NCBI RefSeq assembly: GCF_002849655.1
Contig: NZ_PDNW01000005.1
Span: forward strand, 186,001-250,000
Direction: 5' to 3'
DNA length: 64,000 nt
DNA from: Pollutimonas subterranea
GTDB lineage: Bacteria > Pseudomonadota > Gammaproteobacteria > Burkholderiales > Burkholderiaceae_B
Positions 55,677 through 64,000 of the stretch are shown in pieces. The position numbers were made by a program, and so were the translations under genes. Under the pieces are notes generated by a model. It saw only the letters and a program-made list of their open reading frames with translations. It was not told the origin of the DNA and ran no database searches. The first letter of the stretch is position 1; every line of letters starts with the position of its first letter.

Positions 55677-56861
55677 TTAGCGCTCCACCAGCGCTATGCG
55701 CTTGTTATACCAGTTCATGAAGATAGAGATCGACAGGCTCACGGTGAGGTAGGCCGCCATGATGATCAGGATGCCTTCAATGGCCTGCCCGGTCTGGTTA
55801 AGCGTGGTGTTCACCACCGACACAATATCGGGATACCCGATCGCCACCGCCAGCGAACTGTTTTTAGTGAGATTCAGGTACTGGCTTGTCATGGGCGGCA
55901 CAATAACCCGCAACGCCTGAGGCAGGATGACCAGGCGCAGCATGCGGGCCCGTGACAGTCCCAAGGCGCCGGCGGCTTCCCATTGCCCCTGATTCACCGA
56001 CTGGATGCCGGAGCGCACGACTTCCGCCACGAAGGCGGATGTATACATGACAAGACCGGCAAGCAACGCGCTGAATTCAGGAGAAAGCGACATGCCACCC
56101 GTGAAGTTGAAGCCCTTCAGTTCCGGCAATTCAACCGTGAGCGCGGCACCGCTCAGCAACCACCCGGCAACAGGTAGTGCAAAAAGCAGCAAAATACCGA
56201 CACGCAGCAGGGGGAAAATCTTGCCGGTTGCGTCCTGACGTTTCCTGCCCCAGTGTGCAAGCAGCACAATACCGATGATGGCTACCGCCAATCCCGCTAC
56301 GATCCAGTCCAGCCCGTCGCCCTGCAGCGTAGGCAACTTGAGACCACGATTGGAAATGAATACGCCAGGCAGCGGATTCAATGCATCGCGCGGCCCCGGC
56401 GTACTTTCGGTGATGATGGCATACCAGAAGAAAAGCTGCAGCAACAAGGGAATGTTGCGCATGACTTCAATATAAGCGCTCGCGACACGCGACAAGAGCC
56501 AGTTCTTGGACAAGCGTGCAATACCCAGCAGCGTGCCGAACAGCGTAGCGGCAATAATTCCGACTACCGATATCCGTAGGGTGTTGAGCAAACCCACCCA
56601 AATTGCGCGACCGTAGGTATCGGCCGGTGTATAGGCCACGACCGATTCGCCAATGGCGAATCCCGCTTCCTGGCTCAAGAAGCCAAAACCGGTGGAGATA
56701 TTGCGCGCGGCAAGATTATGCAGCGTATTGGAGACCAGGTACCAGACCGCGAAACCCACAAGACTCAATATCAGCGCCTGGTAGATCAGAGCCCGCGTGG
56801 CGGGATCATTCCATGACAGGCGCCTTGCCGGCGCCTTAGGCGAAGGTGTGTTTTTCGTCAT
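55677..56861 (-). CDS. aapQ: General L-amino acid ABC transporter permease AapQ type
   Basis: A 394-residue permease: first helix LILSLVGFAVWYLVSNTLHNL, the long periplasmic insertion typical of AapQ, then the core VRSGIQSVNQGQWEAAGALGLSRARMLRLVILPQALRVIVPPMTSQYLNLTKNSSLAVAIGYPD (EAA loop, pattern only). Lies 89 bp after the binding-protein gene across a hairpin, and directly touches aapM. Confidence 0.93.
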   Translation of the reverse strand: MTKNTPSPKAPARRLSWNDPATRALIYQALILSLVGFAVWYLVSNTLHNLAARNISTGFGFLSQEAGFAIGESVVAYTPADTYGRAIWVGLLNTLRISVVGIIAATLFGTLLGIARLSKNWLLSRVASAYIEVMRNIPLLLQLFFWYAIITESTPGPRDALNPLPGVFISNRGLKLPTLQGDGLDWIVAGLAVAIIGIVLLAHWGRKRQDATGKIFPLLRVGILLLFALPVAGWLLSGAALTVELPELKGFNFTGGMSLSPEFSALLAGLVMYTSAFVAEVVRSGIQSVNQGQWEAAGALGLSRARMLRLVILPQALRVIVPPMTSQYLNLTKNSSLAVAIGYPDIVSVVNTTLNQTGQAIEGILIIMAAYLTVSLSISIFMNWYNKRIALVER

Positions 56862-56876
56862 AAAGATAAATCGTTT

Positions 56877-56901
56877 GGGGACTCCTGACGCAGGAGTCCC
56901 C
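56877..56901 (-). promoter_or_regulatory. Intercistronic hairpin between aapJ and aapQ
   Basis: GGGGACTCCTG-CGT-CAGGAGTCCCC on the leftward strand: an 11-bp GC-rich stem with a 3-base loop, followed by AAACGATTTATC. No T-run, so more a stabiliser of the binding-protein mRNA 3' end, or a partial attenuator, than a full terminator. It would give more binding protein than permease. Confidence 0.65.
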
Positions 56902-56950
56902 TATTTGAAAGCCAGGCAATTGCGCTGGCCTTTCTATAACAACTGCAAGA

Positions 56951-57967
56951 CTAGCGCACTGGCCAGCCGTACATCAGGCCGCCGTCACGCCATTGTGCGT
57001 TAAGGCCGCGTTCCAGCTTCATTGCCGAGCTATTGCCAAGATTACGCTCGAAAGATTCGCCGTAGTTGCCAACTTGCTTGATGAGGTTGTACGCCCATTT
57101 CTGGTTCAAGCCAAGGCCCTTGCCCATTTCGCCCGTTACACCCAGGATACGCTGGATGTTCGGATTTGGGCTTTTCAGCATTTCGTCGACGTTCGACGAC
57201 TTGATTCCGTACTCTTCGGCTTCAAGCATGGTATTGAGTGCCCAACGCACTACCATGAACCATGGGTCGTCGCCCTGGCGAACCATGGGTCCCAGTGGCT
57301 CTTTGGAAAAATCTTCTGGCAGGATGACATGATCGTCGGGTTTGGCCAGCGTTGAGCGTGTCGTGGCCAGGCCGGACTTGTCAGTCGTATATGCATCGCA
57401 ACGACCGGCTTCGTAAGAGCGCATGGCTTCATCAGGATTGTTGATGACGACGGGCTTGAATTCCAGCTTGTTGGCACGGAACCAATCCGCAAGATTCAGC
57501 TCAGTCGTGGTGCCGGGCTGCACGCATATGGCCGCACCGCTGAGTTCTTTCGCGCTCTTGATGCCCAGGCTGGTCTTGACCATGATGCCTTGGCTGTCAT
57601 AATAGTTGATGCCCGGAGTCATCAGGCCCAGCGTCGTATCGCGAGTCATCGTTGCCGTGGTGTTGCGCGTCAGCACGTCGATTTCGCCGGACTGCAAAGC
57701 CGTGAAACGTTGCTGGGTCGTTTGGGCCACGGCCTTGTATTTGGTGGAGTCCCCGAACATCATTGCGGCAATGGCCTTGCAAAGATCAACATCCAGGCCG
57801 GTCCATTCGCCTTTACTGTTTGCAATGGAAAAGCCAGGAAGCCCGGTATGCACGCCGCATTGGACAAAGCCTTTTGCCTTCACCGCGTCCAAGGTCTCGC
57901 CCGCATTGGCGGTCGCGGCAACAAAGAACAGCGATGCACCCAACGCAGCGGCTTTAAATAGTTTCAT
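56951..57967 (-). CDS. aapJ: General L-amino acid ABC transporter substrate-binding protein
   Basis: A 338-residue periplasmic protein of the SBP_bac_3 fold. Signal peptide KLFKAAALGASLFFVAATANA; then GETLDAVKAKGFVQCGVHTGLPGFSIANSKGEWTGLDVDLCKAIAA (pattern), FTALQSGEIDVLTRNTTATMTRDT, the typical AapJ/BztA segment. ATG 57967 has AAGGACG five bases upstream; an in-frame start at 58057 would bury the signal peptide. First gene of the importer operon, divergent from ftsE. Confidence 0.94.
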   Translation of the reverse strand: MKLFKAAALGASLFFVAATANAGETLDAVKAKGFVQCGVHTGLPGFSIANSKGEWTGLDVDLCKAIAAMMFGDSTKYKAVAQTTQQRFTALQSGEIDVLTRNTTATMTRDTTLGLMTPGINYYDSQGIMVKTSLGIKSAKELSGAAICVQPGTTTELNLADWFRANKLEFKPVVINNPDEAMRSYEAGRCDAYTTDKSGLATTRSTLAKPDDHVILPEDFSKEPLGPMVRQGDDPWFMVVRWALNTMLEAEEYGIKSSNVDEMLKSPNPNIQRILGVTGEMGKGLGLNQKWAYNLIKQVGNYGESFERNLGNSSAMKLERGLNAQWRDGGLMYGWPVR

Positions 57968-58104
57968 GGATCGTCCTTTCGGTATCTTGAATTGGTCAAC
58001 ACGGCATACAATTGTGCATGTGCCGTTAGCGTGCGAATGGTAGCCGCTGGTATCCATTTAATACATGGGGGATATCCCTTGCGACACCTGGAACTTATGC
58101 CAAC

Positions 58105-58776
58105 ATGATCGAATTCCAGCACGTTTTCAAATCGTACGGACGTGGGCGGAATATTCTGGCGGATATCAATTTCCGCGTCGAACCCGGCGAATTCGTTTTC
58201 GTATCCGGCCCGTCCGGGGCCGGCAAGTCTACATTACTGAAGCTAATTGGCGGACTTGAACCGCCCAGCCGCGGCACGGTGCATGTCAATGGCCACCGCA
58301 TCGATAAAATGCCATCCCGGGCCCGCCCGTATCTGCGCCGCGCCGTCGGCGTCATCCTCCAAGACACTCATCTGCTCTACGACCGAAACGCCATCAATAA
58401 CGTACTGCTGCCCTTGGCGGTAGCCGGCCTAGAGACACGGCTCGCGGCCACGCGGGCGCGCGCCGCCATGGAAAAGGTAGGCCTCTCGGGCAAGGAAGAT
58501 CTCAATCCTGTGGAAATGTCGGGCGGCGAGCAACAGCGCCTGGCCATAGCGCGTGCCATTGTCAATCGACCCGCCATCCTTATTGCAGACGAACCCACTG
58601 CCAATCTGGATCAGGAAAGCGCCCGACGCATCATGGAGGTGTTCCGCGATTTCAATCGCGTGGGTGTGACGACCCTGATTGCCTCGCATGACGGGGCCCT
58701 CATGGCCGCTTATGCGTCGCGCACCCTGCGCATCGACGCGGGCAGGTTCACCGATATCCCGGGAGTAACGTCATGA
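58105..58776 (+). CDS. ftsE: Cell-division ABC ATPase FtsE
   Basis: A 223-residue ATPase that with FtsX activates septal peptidoglycan hydrolases. [23 protein letters not shown] start, Walker [10 protein letters not shown] (35-43), signature [15 protein letters not shown], Walker [13 protein letters not shown], switch His IASHDGAL. Ribosome-binding site is poor. Start of ftsX overlaps by four bases. Confidence 0.96.
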   Translation: MIEFQHVFKSYGRGRNILADINFRVEPGEFVFVSGPSGAGKSTLLKLIGGLEPPSRGTVHVNGHRIDKMPSRARPYLRRAVGVILQDTHLLYDRNAINNVLLPLAVAGLETRLAATRARAAMEKVGLSGKEDLNPVEMSGGEQQRLAIARAIVNRPAILIADEPTANLDQESARRIMEVFRDFNRVGVTTLIASHDGALMAAYASRTLRIDAGRFTDIPGVTS

Positions 58777-59681
58777 GCCGCTGGTTGCGCCAACATCGTT
58801 ATGCCTGCATGGTGGCCTTACGCCGCCTCTGGTCTCATCCTTTCTCCTCGCTATCGAATATCCTGGTTATCAGCCTGACGCTGGCCATCCCGATTATTGC
58901 GGCTTCGATCCTGGTTTCCGCGCAGCCCGTCGTCAAGCAGCTACCGGTCTCGCCCGAGGTCACGCTATTTCTGCAGCCTGGCGCCACGACAGACACCGCT
59001 GCCCAACTTGCCCGGAAGCTCCGCGAGGAGCACGCGCAAGATATCCAGGCTGTCCGTGTCGTCGCACGCGAAGATGCGCTCGACACACTCAAATCGAATC
59101 GAGCCTGGGCGGACGCGCTTTCGGTGCTGCCCACTAATCCCTTGCCGCATGCCATCGTGGTGTCGCTGATCGAAAGCACCGACCTGGCAAAGCAGGCCAA
59201 TGCGCTGGCCCGCGAATGGCGGCAACTCGATGCCGTCGACGCTGTGCAACTCGACAGTGAATGGGTCAGGCGCCTGGAAGCCATTCTGGGCTTCGTGCGC
59301 ATCGGATTGGGGCTGCTTGCGCTGGGCGTGGCCCTTGTGGTGCTTGCCACCGTTTTCAATACAGTGCGCATGCAGGCGCTTACCCAACGCGAGGAAATCG
59401 GCGTAGCTCGCCTGGTCGGGGCCACCGAATCGTTCGTGCGCCGTCCTTTCCTGTATTTGGGCGCCCTGACGGGAGTCATTTCCAGTCTTCTCGCAATATT
59501 GTTTTCCGCATTGGCCCTGATACCCCTGAATGCCGCCCTTGCCCGGCTCGCCGACAGCTACGGTACGCAATTACTATTAAGCCTGCCCGACAACATAAGC
59601 CTGCTGCTGGCAGTGGTGCTCATCGCCATATTGGCGGCCCTGTCGGCACGCTGGTCCGTAACACGCAATACGCGCTTTTGA
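58773..59681 (+). CDS. ftsX: Cell-division permease-like protein FtsX
   Basis: A 302-residue membrane protein with four helices (about 25-45, 165-190, 220-250, 265-290), a periplasmic loop after helix one (SPEVTLFLQPGATTDTAAQLARKLREEHAQDI) that recruits amidase activators such as EnvC, and the FtsX core REEIGVARLVGATESFVRRPFLYLG (pattern). GTCATGAG overlap with ftsE. Coupled to mutY by a TGATG overlap. Confidence 0.95.
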   Translation: MSRWLRQHRYACMVALRRLWSHPFSSLSNILVISLTLAIPIIAASILVSAQPVVKQLPVSPEVTLFLQPGATTDTAAQLARKLREEHAQDIQAVRVVAREDALDTLKSNRAWADALSVLPTNPLPHAIVVSLIESTDLAKQANALAREWRQLDAVDAVQLDSEWVRRLEAILGFVRIGLGLLALGVALVVLATVFNTVRMQALTQREEIGVARLVGATESFVRRPFLYLGALTGVISSLLAILFSALALIPLNAALARLADSYGTQLLLSLPDNISLLLAVVLIAILAALSARWSVTRNTRF

Positions 59682-60802
59682 TGATGCTTAATCAGACGCC
59701 AGACCTACCCAGCCTGGCCAGCACCGTAGTCGATTGGCAAAAACAGCACGGTCGGCACCATCTACCCTGGCAGGGAACGCAAGACCCCTACCGTATATGG
59801 CTGTCGGAAATCATGTTGCAACAAACCCAGGTTGCCACGGTAATAGGCTATTACGAGCGTTTCCTGGTCCGCTTTCCCGATATAGGATCATTGGCGCAAG
59901 CGCGACAGGAAGATGTAATGCCTTACTGGGCAGGCCTGGGCTACTATGCCCGCGCACGTAACCTGCATCGGTGTGCCCAGGAACTGGCTGCAAACTGGGA
60001 CTGTCATTTCCCCCCCACCCCCGAACAGATTGCCATGCTGCCCGGCATCGGGCGCTCGACGGCGGCGGCCATTGCCGCTTTCGCCTACGGCACGCGCAGC
60101 CCCATCATGGACGGGAATGTAAAACGGGTCTTCACGCGTTACTTCGGCATCTATGGCGTCACCAGCCAGCGAGCTATCGAGAACCTGCTGTGGGCTACGG
60201 CGCAGGGCGCCGTTGAAGCTGCGCCAGTGGAACTGGATATGGCTGCCTATACGCAAGGCCTGATGGATCTGGGCTCCCAATGCTGCGTACGCGGACGCCC
60301 TGATTGCGCCAGATGTCCACTAAAGGCGAGGTGTTACGCCTATGAGCACGGAGTACAACAAGAACTGCCTACGCCCAAACCAAGAAAAACAAGTCCTGAA
60401 CGCGAATGCAAGATGCTCGTGCTGCGCTCGCAGGGCAAAATATTGCTCGAGCAACAGGTCTCGCCCGGCATATGGGGAGGGCTATGGAGCTTGCCGCAAT
60501 ACGGCGATACATCTGAGATCGAAGCGGCCTGCAATCATCTGGGCCAGTCAAGCACAGCGGCCCGTAGAATGGCCGGCTTATTGCATGTGTTCAGTCATTT
60601 CAAATTGCATATAGAGCCATGGTATCTGCGGAACGATACCCTTCAGGTGGCGGAAACAAGTCCACGCCAATCCTGGATAGCCATCGAAGATTTGGCGTCC
60701 ACCGCGCTTCCCGCACCCATAAGAAAGATTCTGGACGGCCTGTTCGGGCCTTATGGCAGAGAACTGCCCCTGGTCACTGACGCACCGGCCGATACCGGCT
60801 GA
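59681..60802 (+). CDS. mutY: Adenine DNA glycosylase
   Basis: A 373-residue base-excision enzyme removing A opposite 8-oxo-G. Catalytic Glu in IWLSEIMLQQTQV; helix-hairpin-helix MLPGIGRSTAAAIAAFAYG; catalytic Asp in PIMDGNVKRVFTR; [4Fe-4S] cluster C-x6-C-x2-C-x5-C in CVRGRPDCARCPLKARC; C-terminal NUDIX-like domain (about 235-365) with WGGLWSLPQ and FSHFKLHI. ATG 59681 sits on the ftsX stop; the frame is open to 59261 only inside ftsX. Its last 29 bases overlap the rodA end. Confidence 0.96.
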   Translation: MMLNQTPDLPSLASTVVDWQKQHGRHHLPWQGTQDPYRIWLSEIMLQQTQVATVIGYYERFLVRFPDIGSLAQARQEDVMPYWAGLGYYARARNLHRCAQELAANWDCHFPPTPEQIAMLPGIGRSTAAAIAAFAYGTRSPIMDGNVKRVFTRYFGIYGVTSQRAIENLLWATAQGAVEAAPVELDMAAYTQGLMDLGSQCCVRGRPDCARCPLKARCYAYEHGVQQELPTPKPRKTSPERECKMLVLRSQGKILLEQQVSPGIWGGLWSLPQYGDTSEIEAACNHLGQSSTAARRMAGLLHVFSHFKLHIEPWYLRNDTLQVAETSPRQSWIAIEDLASTALPAPIRKILDGLFGPYGRELPLVTDAPADTG

Positions 60803-61910
60803 TGCTCATCAGTATGCCGCAAGCGACTCCCAGGGTAAGCAGCGCGGTTCCGCCATAGCTCATGAAAGGCAGCGGTACGCCCACCACTGGGAGAATGCCA
60901 GTCACCATGCCGACGTTCACGAAGACATACACAAAGAACATCATGGACATGGCGCCGGCCAGCAAGCGTCCAAACTGCGTATGAGCGCGCATGGCGATCG
61001 CCAGTCCGCGCACGATCAGCAGGCCATACAGCACCAAAAGCATGATGCCTCCATATAGCCCGAACTCCTCGGCGTACACCGCGAAGATGAAATCCGTGGT
61101 GCGTTCTGGAATGAAATCAAGATGCGACTGGGTGCCCATCATGTAGCCTTTGCCGTAAACCCCGCCGGAACCAATGGCAATCATCGACTGTATCGTATGG
61201 AAGCCTTTCCCCAGGGGATCAGAGCCGGGATCAAGCAGGGTGCAGACTCTGTATTTCTGATACTCGTGCAACACCACCCAATCGACACCGGGCTGACAAA
61301 TCACGTTCTCGTAATACATCAAACTCCCTATGCCCGCCACCATCAGCACGGCCAGAGGCGCGAGCAGCTTGAAGGATAGCCCCCCGAAATAGATGACGCA
61401 AAAACCGGACGCAAAGACCAATAATGCCGTGCCCAGGTCGGGCTGCATGACAATTAGCGAAAACGGGATGGCCAGCAGCACGCCGGCGACAAAGAAGTCA
61501 AGGACCTTCAAGCTGCCCTGGTTGCGGTGAAAATACCAGGCCAGCATCAAAGGCACTGAAATCTTGAGCATCTCGGACGGCTGTATTCGCACCACGCCCA
61601 GATTCAACCAGCGCGTGGCGCCCTTGCTTGTCTCGCCAAAAAACTCCACGCCCAGCAAAAGCACGACGCCCATGACGTAAAAGTATGGAGCCAGGCGCAT
61701 AAGCGTCGGTGGTGGCGTCAGAGCGGTGATCCATAGGAATAAAAACGCAATAAGAAAATTGCGCAGTTGATCCGAGAAACGCCAGTCGGTCCCGCCCACT
61801 GCCGAATGCATGACGGTCATTCCAAGCACGGTCATCAGTACCACCAGTGCCAGCAAAGGCCAGTCGAATGCATTGACGGCCTTGAGCATCCATTGCGCTA
61901 TTCGCTTCAT
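60774..61910 (-). CDS. rodA: Rod-shape SEDS peptidoglycan polymerase RodA
   Basis: A 378-residue SEDS protein with about ten helices. Family marks: SVPLMLAWYF, LVMQPDLGTALLVFASGFCVIYFGG (with the catalytic Asp region), GSGGVYGKGYMMGTQSHLDFIPERTTDFIFAVYAEEFG and GVPLPFMSYGGTALLTLGVACGI (patterns). Polymerises glycan for side-wall growth together with PBP2. ATG overlaps the mrdA stop by four bases, so the partners are co-translated. Confidence 0.96.
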   Translation of the reverse strand: MKRIAQWMLKAVNAFDWPLLALVVLMTVLGMTVMHSAVGGTDWRFSDQLRNFLIAFLFLWITALTPPPTLMRLAPYFYVMGVVLLLGVEFFGETSKGATRWLNLGVVRIQPSEMLKISVPLMLAWYFHRNQGSLKVLDFFVAGVLLAIPFSLIVMQPDLGTALLVFASGFCVIYFGGLSFKLLAPLAVLMVAGIGSLMYYENVICQPGVDWVVLHEYQKYRVCTLLDPGSDPLGKGFHTIQSMIAIGSGGVYGKGYMMGTQSHLDFIPERTTDFIFAVYAEEFGLYGGIMLLVLYGLLIVRGLAIAMRAHTQFGRLLAGAMSMMFFVYVFVNVGMVTGILPVVGVPLPFMSYGGTALLTLGVACGILMSISRYRPVRQ

Positions 61911-63967
61911 TGGACACCCTGCAGTCGGGCCCGGGCGACGGGCGTATCGGGCGGCGTAGTCATGTCGACATCAGCCGGATCGCTATGCTGCGGCACATCG
62001 GGCATATCTTCGGGACGCAATATGGCGTCCATCGACTCGCCGCTGGCGCCCTCTTCCACGGAGCCGGCAGCCGCTTCCAGAGGGGGCTCTATTGGGATGC
62101 CGGGGTAGCGGTCACTCGCAAGGCGCTCTGGCGACAGCCAATAATCAAATACCTTGCGTGCCACCGGCGCCGCCACGGTCGCTCCCCAGCCGCCGTTCTC
62201 GACAATCAGTGCGACCGCTATCTGAGGATCCTCGACGGGCGCATAAGCCATGAACAGGGCATGGTCGCGCAAACGCTCTTGCACATCCGCGCTGTACTTG
62301 GCGCCTTTCAGGCTGTAGACCTGTGCCGTACCGGTTTTTCCGGCCGTTTGATAGGTAGCGCCGGCAAATGCCCTGCGCCCGGTACCTTTGCGAATGACGT
62401 CCGCCATCGCATTGCGTATCACAGTCAGGTTTTCCGGCTTGAGCGGTATCGTATAGGACGGCTGGGTCACCGTACGTATCGCCTTGCCGCTCTGCGGGCT
62501 CGACACCAGGCTGACCAGATGAGGCTGCATGTAAACACCATCATTGGCCAACACGGCGGTTGCCTGAGCCAGTTGCAGCAAGGTGAACGAGTTATAGCCC
62601 TGTCCCACTGTGACCGACACCGTTTCGCCGGCATACCACCGCTGCTGGGCCGGCTTCTTGTACGCCTGGCGCTTCCATTCGGTAGAGGGTAGCACGCCGC
62701 GACGCTCGCCCTCGAGGTCAATGCCGGTTATCTGCCCGAAGCCAAACTGCTTGCTGAAATCGTGCAAGGCATTCACACCGATTTCCGGCCCCAATGAAAA
62801 AAAGTAGGTGTCCGACGACACGACAATCGCTCGATGCATATCGGTCGGCCCGTACGCCGCACCGCCCGCATTGCGGAAGCGCTGGCCGCCGAATTCGAAG
62901 TAGCCGGGATCCGGGATGCGCTGCGTGGCATTACGCTTGCCCAGCTCCAGCGCGGCCAGGCCTACAAACGGTTTGTACGTGGACCCGATTGGATACGTAC
63001 CATACAACGGCCTGTTGATAAGAGGATGATCGGGTGACTCGTTCAGTTTGCGCCAGTTTTCGACATCGATACCATCGATGAACAGGTTAGGATCAAAAGA
63101 AGGCGCCGAAACAAAAGCCAGTACGTCGCCGGTTGCCGGCTCGATGGCCACCAGGGCACCGCGGCGACCCTCGAATTGTTTCTCTGCGACTTTCTGAAGC
63201 TCGATATCTATGGACAGAACCAGGTTCGATCCCGGTATGGGGTCAACCCGGCTGAGCGTGCGCACCGGCCGGCCGGTAGCGGTCACTTCCACTTCCTCCA
63301 CACCGGTGCGGCCGTGCAGCGTTTCTTCCCATGTCTTCTCGATGCCTTTTCTTCCTATTGTGTTGCTTCCACGATAGTTTCCCAGCTTGCCCTCTTTTTC
63401 AAGTTCTTCGAGGTCTTTCTCGGAAATTCGTCCCACATAGCCCAGTACATGGGCTGCCGAGTCGCCTTGTGGATACTCACGGACCCAGCGTGCGCTGAGC
63501 TCGACACCCGGGAATTTATAGGCATGCGCGGCGAACCAGGACGCTTCTGTGTCATTGAGGTTGTTGCGCAACAATATAGGCGTATACCGCCCGCTCTGAT
63601 TCATTTGCTGGGAAAACCGACGCCGATCGTTAGGACTTAAATAGACCAACTGCCCCAAGGAGTCGAGCATCGACTTCATATCTGCTTCGACATTGGCCGG
63701 TACGACCGAAAGCGTGTAGTCGCGATAATTTCTGGCCAGGACGACGCCATTGCGATCGGTGATTTCGCCACGCCGCGGCGGAATGGGCACGACGGCGATC
63801 CGGTTTTGGTCGGCACGCGCCGCCAGGCCCTCGTAGCGCTCGACTTGCAGGTGCCAAAGCCGGCCGGCCAGCACACCAAAGCACAGTATCGCGAACACAC
63901 CTGCCACGCAGACCCGGACAAACATCTTGCGCTTCTGGTTATGCGTGGTTTTCTTGAACTCAAACAT
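61907..63967 (-). CDS. mrdA: Penicillin-binding protein 2 (elongation transpeptidase)
   Basis: A 686-residue class B PBP. N-terminal anchor (about 15-40), dimerisation/pedestal domain, then transpeptidase: SxxK in YPIGSTYKPFVGL (Ser nucleophile), SxD in VVSSDTYFFSLG, and KTGTAQVYSLKG. The C-terminal acidic/Pro tail after about 640 is longer than in E. coli PBP2. Start 63967 gives MFEFKKTTHNQKRKM before the anchor; an ATG at 63925 is possible. Operon order mreBCD-mrdA-rodA is expected. Confidence 0.96.
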   Translation of the reverse strand: MFEFKKTTHNQKRKMFVRVCVAGVFAILCFGVLAGRLWHLQVERYEGLAARADQNRIAVVPIPPRRGEITDRNGVVLARNYRDYTLSVVPANVEADMKSMLDSLGQLVYLSPNDRRRFSQQMNQSGRYTPILLRNNLNDTEASWFAAHAYKFPGVELSARWVREYPQGDSAAHVLGYVGRISEKDLEELEKEGKLGNYRGSNTIGRKGIEKTWEETLHGRTGVEEVEVTATGRPVRTLSRVDPIPGSNLVLSIDIELQKVAEKQFEGRRGALVAIEPATGDVLAFVSAPSFDPNLFIDGIDVENWRKLNESPDHPLINRPLYGTYPIGSTYKPFVGLAALELGKRNATQRIPDPGYFEFGGQRFRNAGGAAYGPTDMHRAIVVSSDTYFFSLGPEIGVNALHDFSKQFGFGQITGIDLEGERRGVLPSTEWKRQAYKKPAQQRWYAGETVSVTVGQGYNSFTLLQLAQATAVLANDGVYMQPHLVSLVSSPQSGKAIRTVTQPSYTIPLKPENLTVIRNAMADVIRKGTGRRAFAGATYQTAGKTGTAQVYSLKGAKYSADVQERLRDHALFMAYAPVEDPQIAVALIVENGGWGATVAAPVARKVFDYWLSPERLASDRYPGIPIEPPLEAAAGSVEEGASGESMDAILRPEDMPDVPQHSDPADVDMTTPPDTPVARARLQGVQ

Positions 63968-63976
63968 AGGAAATGG

Positions 63977-64000
63977 TTATCGTCCTGCCCGATCAGGCCG
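63977..64000 (-). CDS. Possible last codons of mreD
   Basis: Leftward from the right edge, seven codons read RPDRAGR followed by TAA (63979-63977), nine bases before the mrdA start. In this gene order mreD would end here. Only position supports it; the fragment is too short for a sequence match. Confidence 0.3.
   Translation of the reverse strand, partial: RPDRAGR

Overview
The window is about 64 kb of GC-rich chromosomal DNA from a betaproteobacterium, most likely Alcaligenaceae (Bordetella / Achromobacter / Pusillimonas neighbourhood). This placement is inferred from a Bordetella-type histone H1-like gene, a Bug-family (TctC) binding protein, and gene blocks typical of that family (aroQ-accB-accC-prmA, mpl-yqiA-RNB-tonB-aroE-mtgA, rubredoxin-thiD-thiE-hemL, aapJQMP next to ftsEX-mutY-rodA-mrdA). 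Genus and species cannot be fixed by eye. Most of the window is core housekeeping DNA. I saw no rRNA, tRNA, CRISPR array, prophage or intact insertion sequence.

Layout. 1-7.7 kb: a left-truncated NDP-forming acyl-CoA synthetase-like gene (probably a Pat-type acetyltransferase), gltX, a small lipoprotein, a CopD-like membrane protein, and an Lrp regulator divergent from a fused indolepyruvate:ferredoxin oxidoreductase. 7.8-13.3 kb: nrdAB behind a promoter covered by a textbook pair of NrdR boxes, then a lysine/alanine-rich histone H1-like gene with a structured leader and strong terminators. 13.3-20.6 kb: yggT, a SlyB-like lipoprotein, and a leftward block of tlpA-like, aroQ, accB, accC, prmA, a DUF3426 zinc-ribbon protein and a PfkB kinase. 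20.7-29.2 kb: rightward mpl, yqiA, RNB exoribonuclease, tonB-like, aroE, mtgA, lptG and apaH. 29.3-34.2 kb: plsC, ruvX, yqgE and a 54-residue rubredoxin leftward; thiD-like, thiE and hemL rightward.

34.2-42.2 kb is the main catabolic module. It is a five-gene leftward operon with overlapping or nearly touching genes: a fused 2-aminobenzoyl-CoA monooxygenase/reductase, an SDR dehydrogenase, an enoyl-CoA hydratase, an aryl-CoA ligase and a RidA protein. It fits aerobic CoA-dependent anthranilate degradation. A sigma70-like promoter with a perfect 12-bp palindrome at the predicted start site precedes it, and a MarR-type gene and a DUF2817 peptidase lie beside it.

42.2-45.4 kb: argJ, then a small accessory island. 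This is a membrane GGDEF cyclase, more A/T-rich by eye, flanked by gene scraps (including the C-terminus of a dihydrofolate reductase-family protein) and by two inverted copies of one palindromic repeat. It ends just before the rplU promoter. 45.4-50.4 kb: rplU, rpmA, obgE, proB, then an Lrp regulator divergent from dadA with an Lrp-consensus site between them. 50.4-58.0 kb: an atypical winged-helix regulator with a degenerate receiver, an XRE regulator behind a perfect inverted repeat, an OmpA lipoprotein, a Bug protein, and the aapJQMP amino-acid importer with an intercistronic hairpin. 58.1-64 kb: ftsEX and mutY convergent on rodA-mrdA, with what may be the end of mreD at the right edge.
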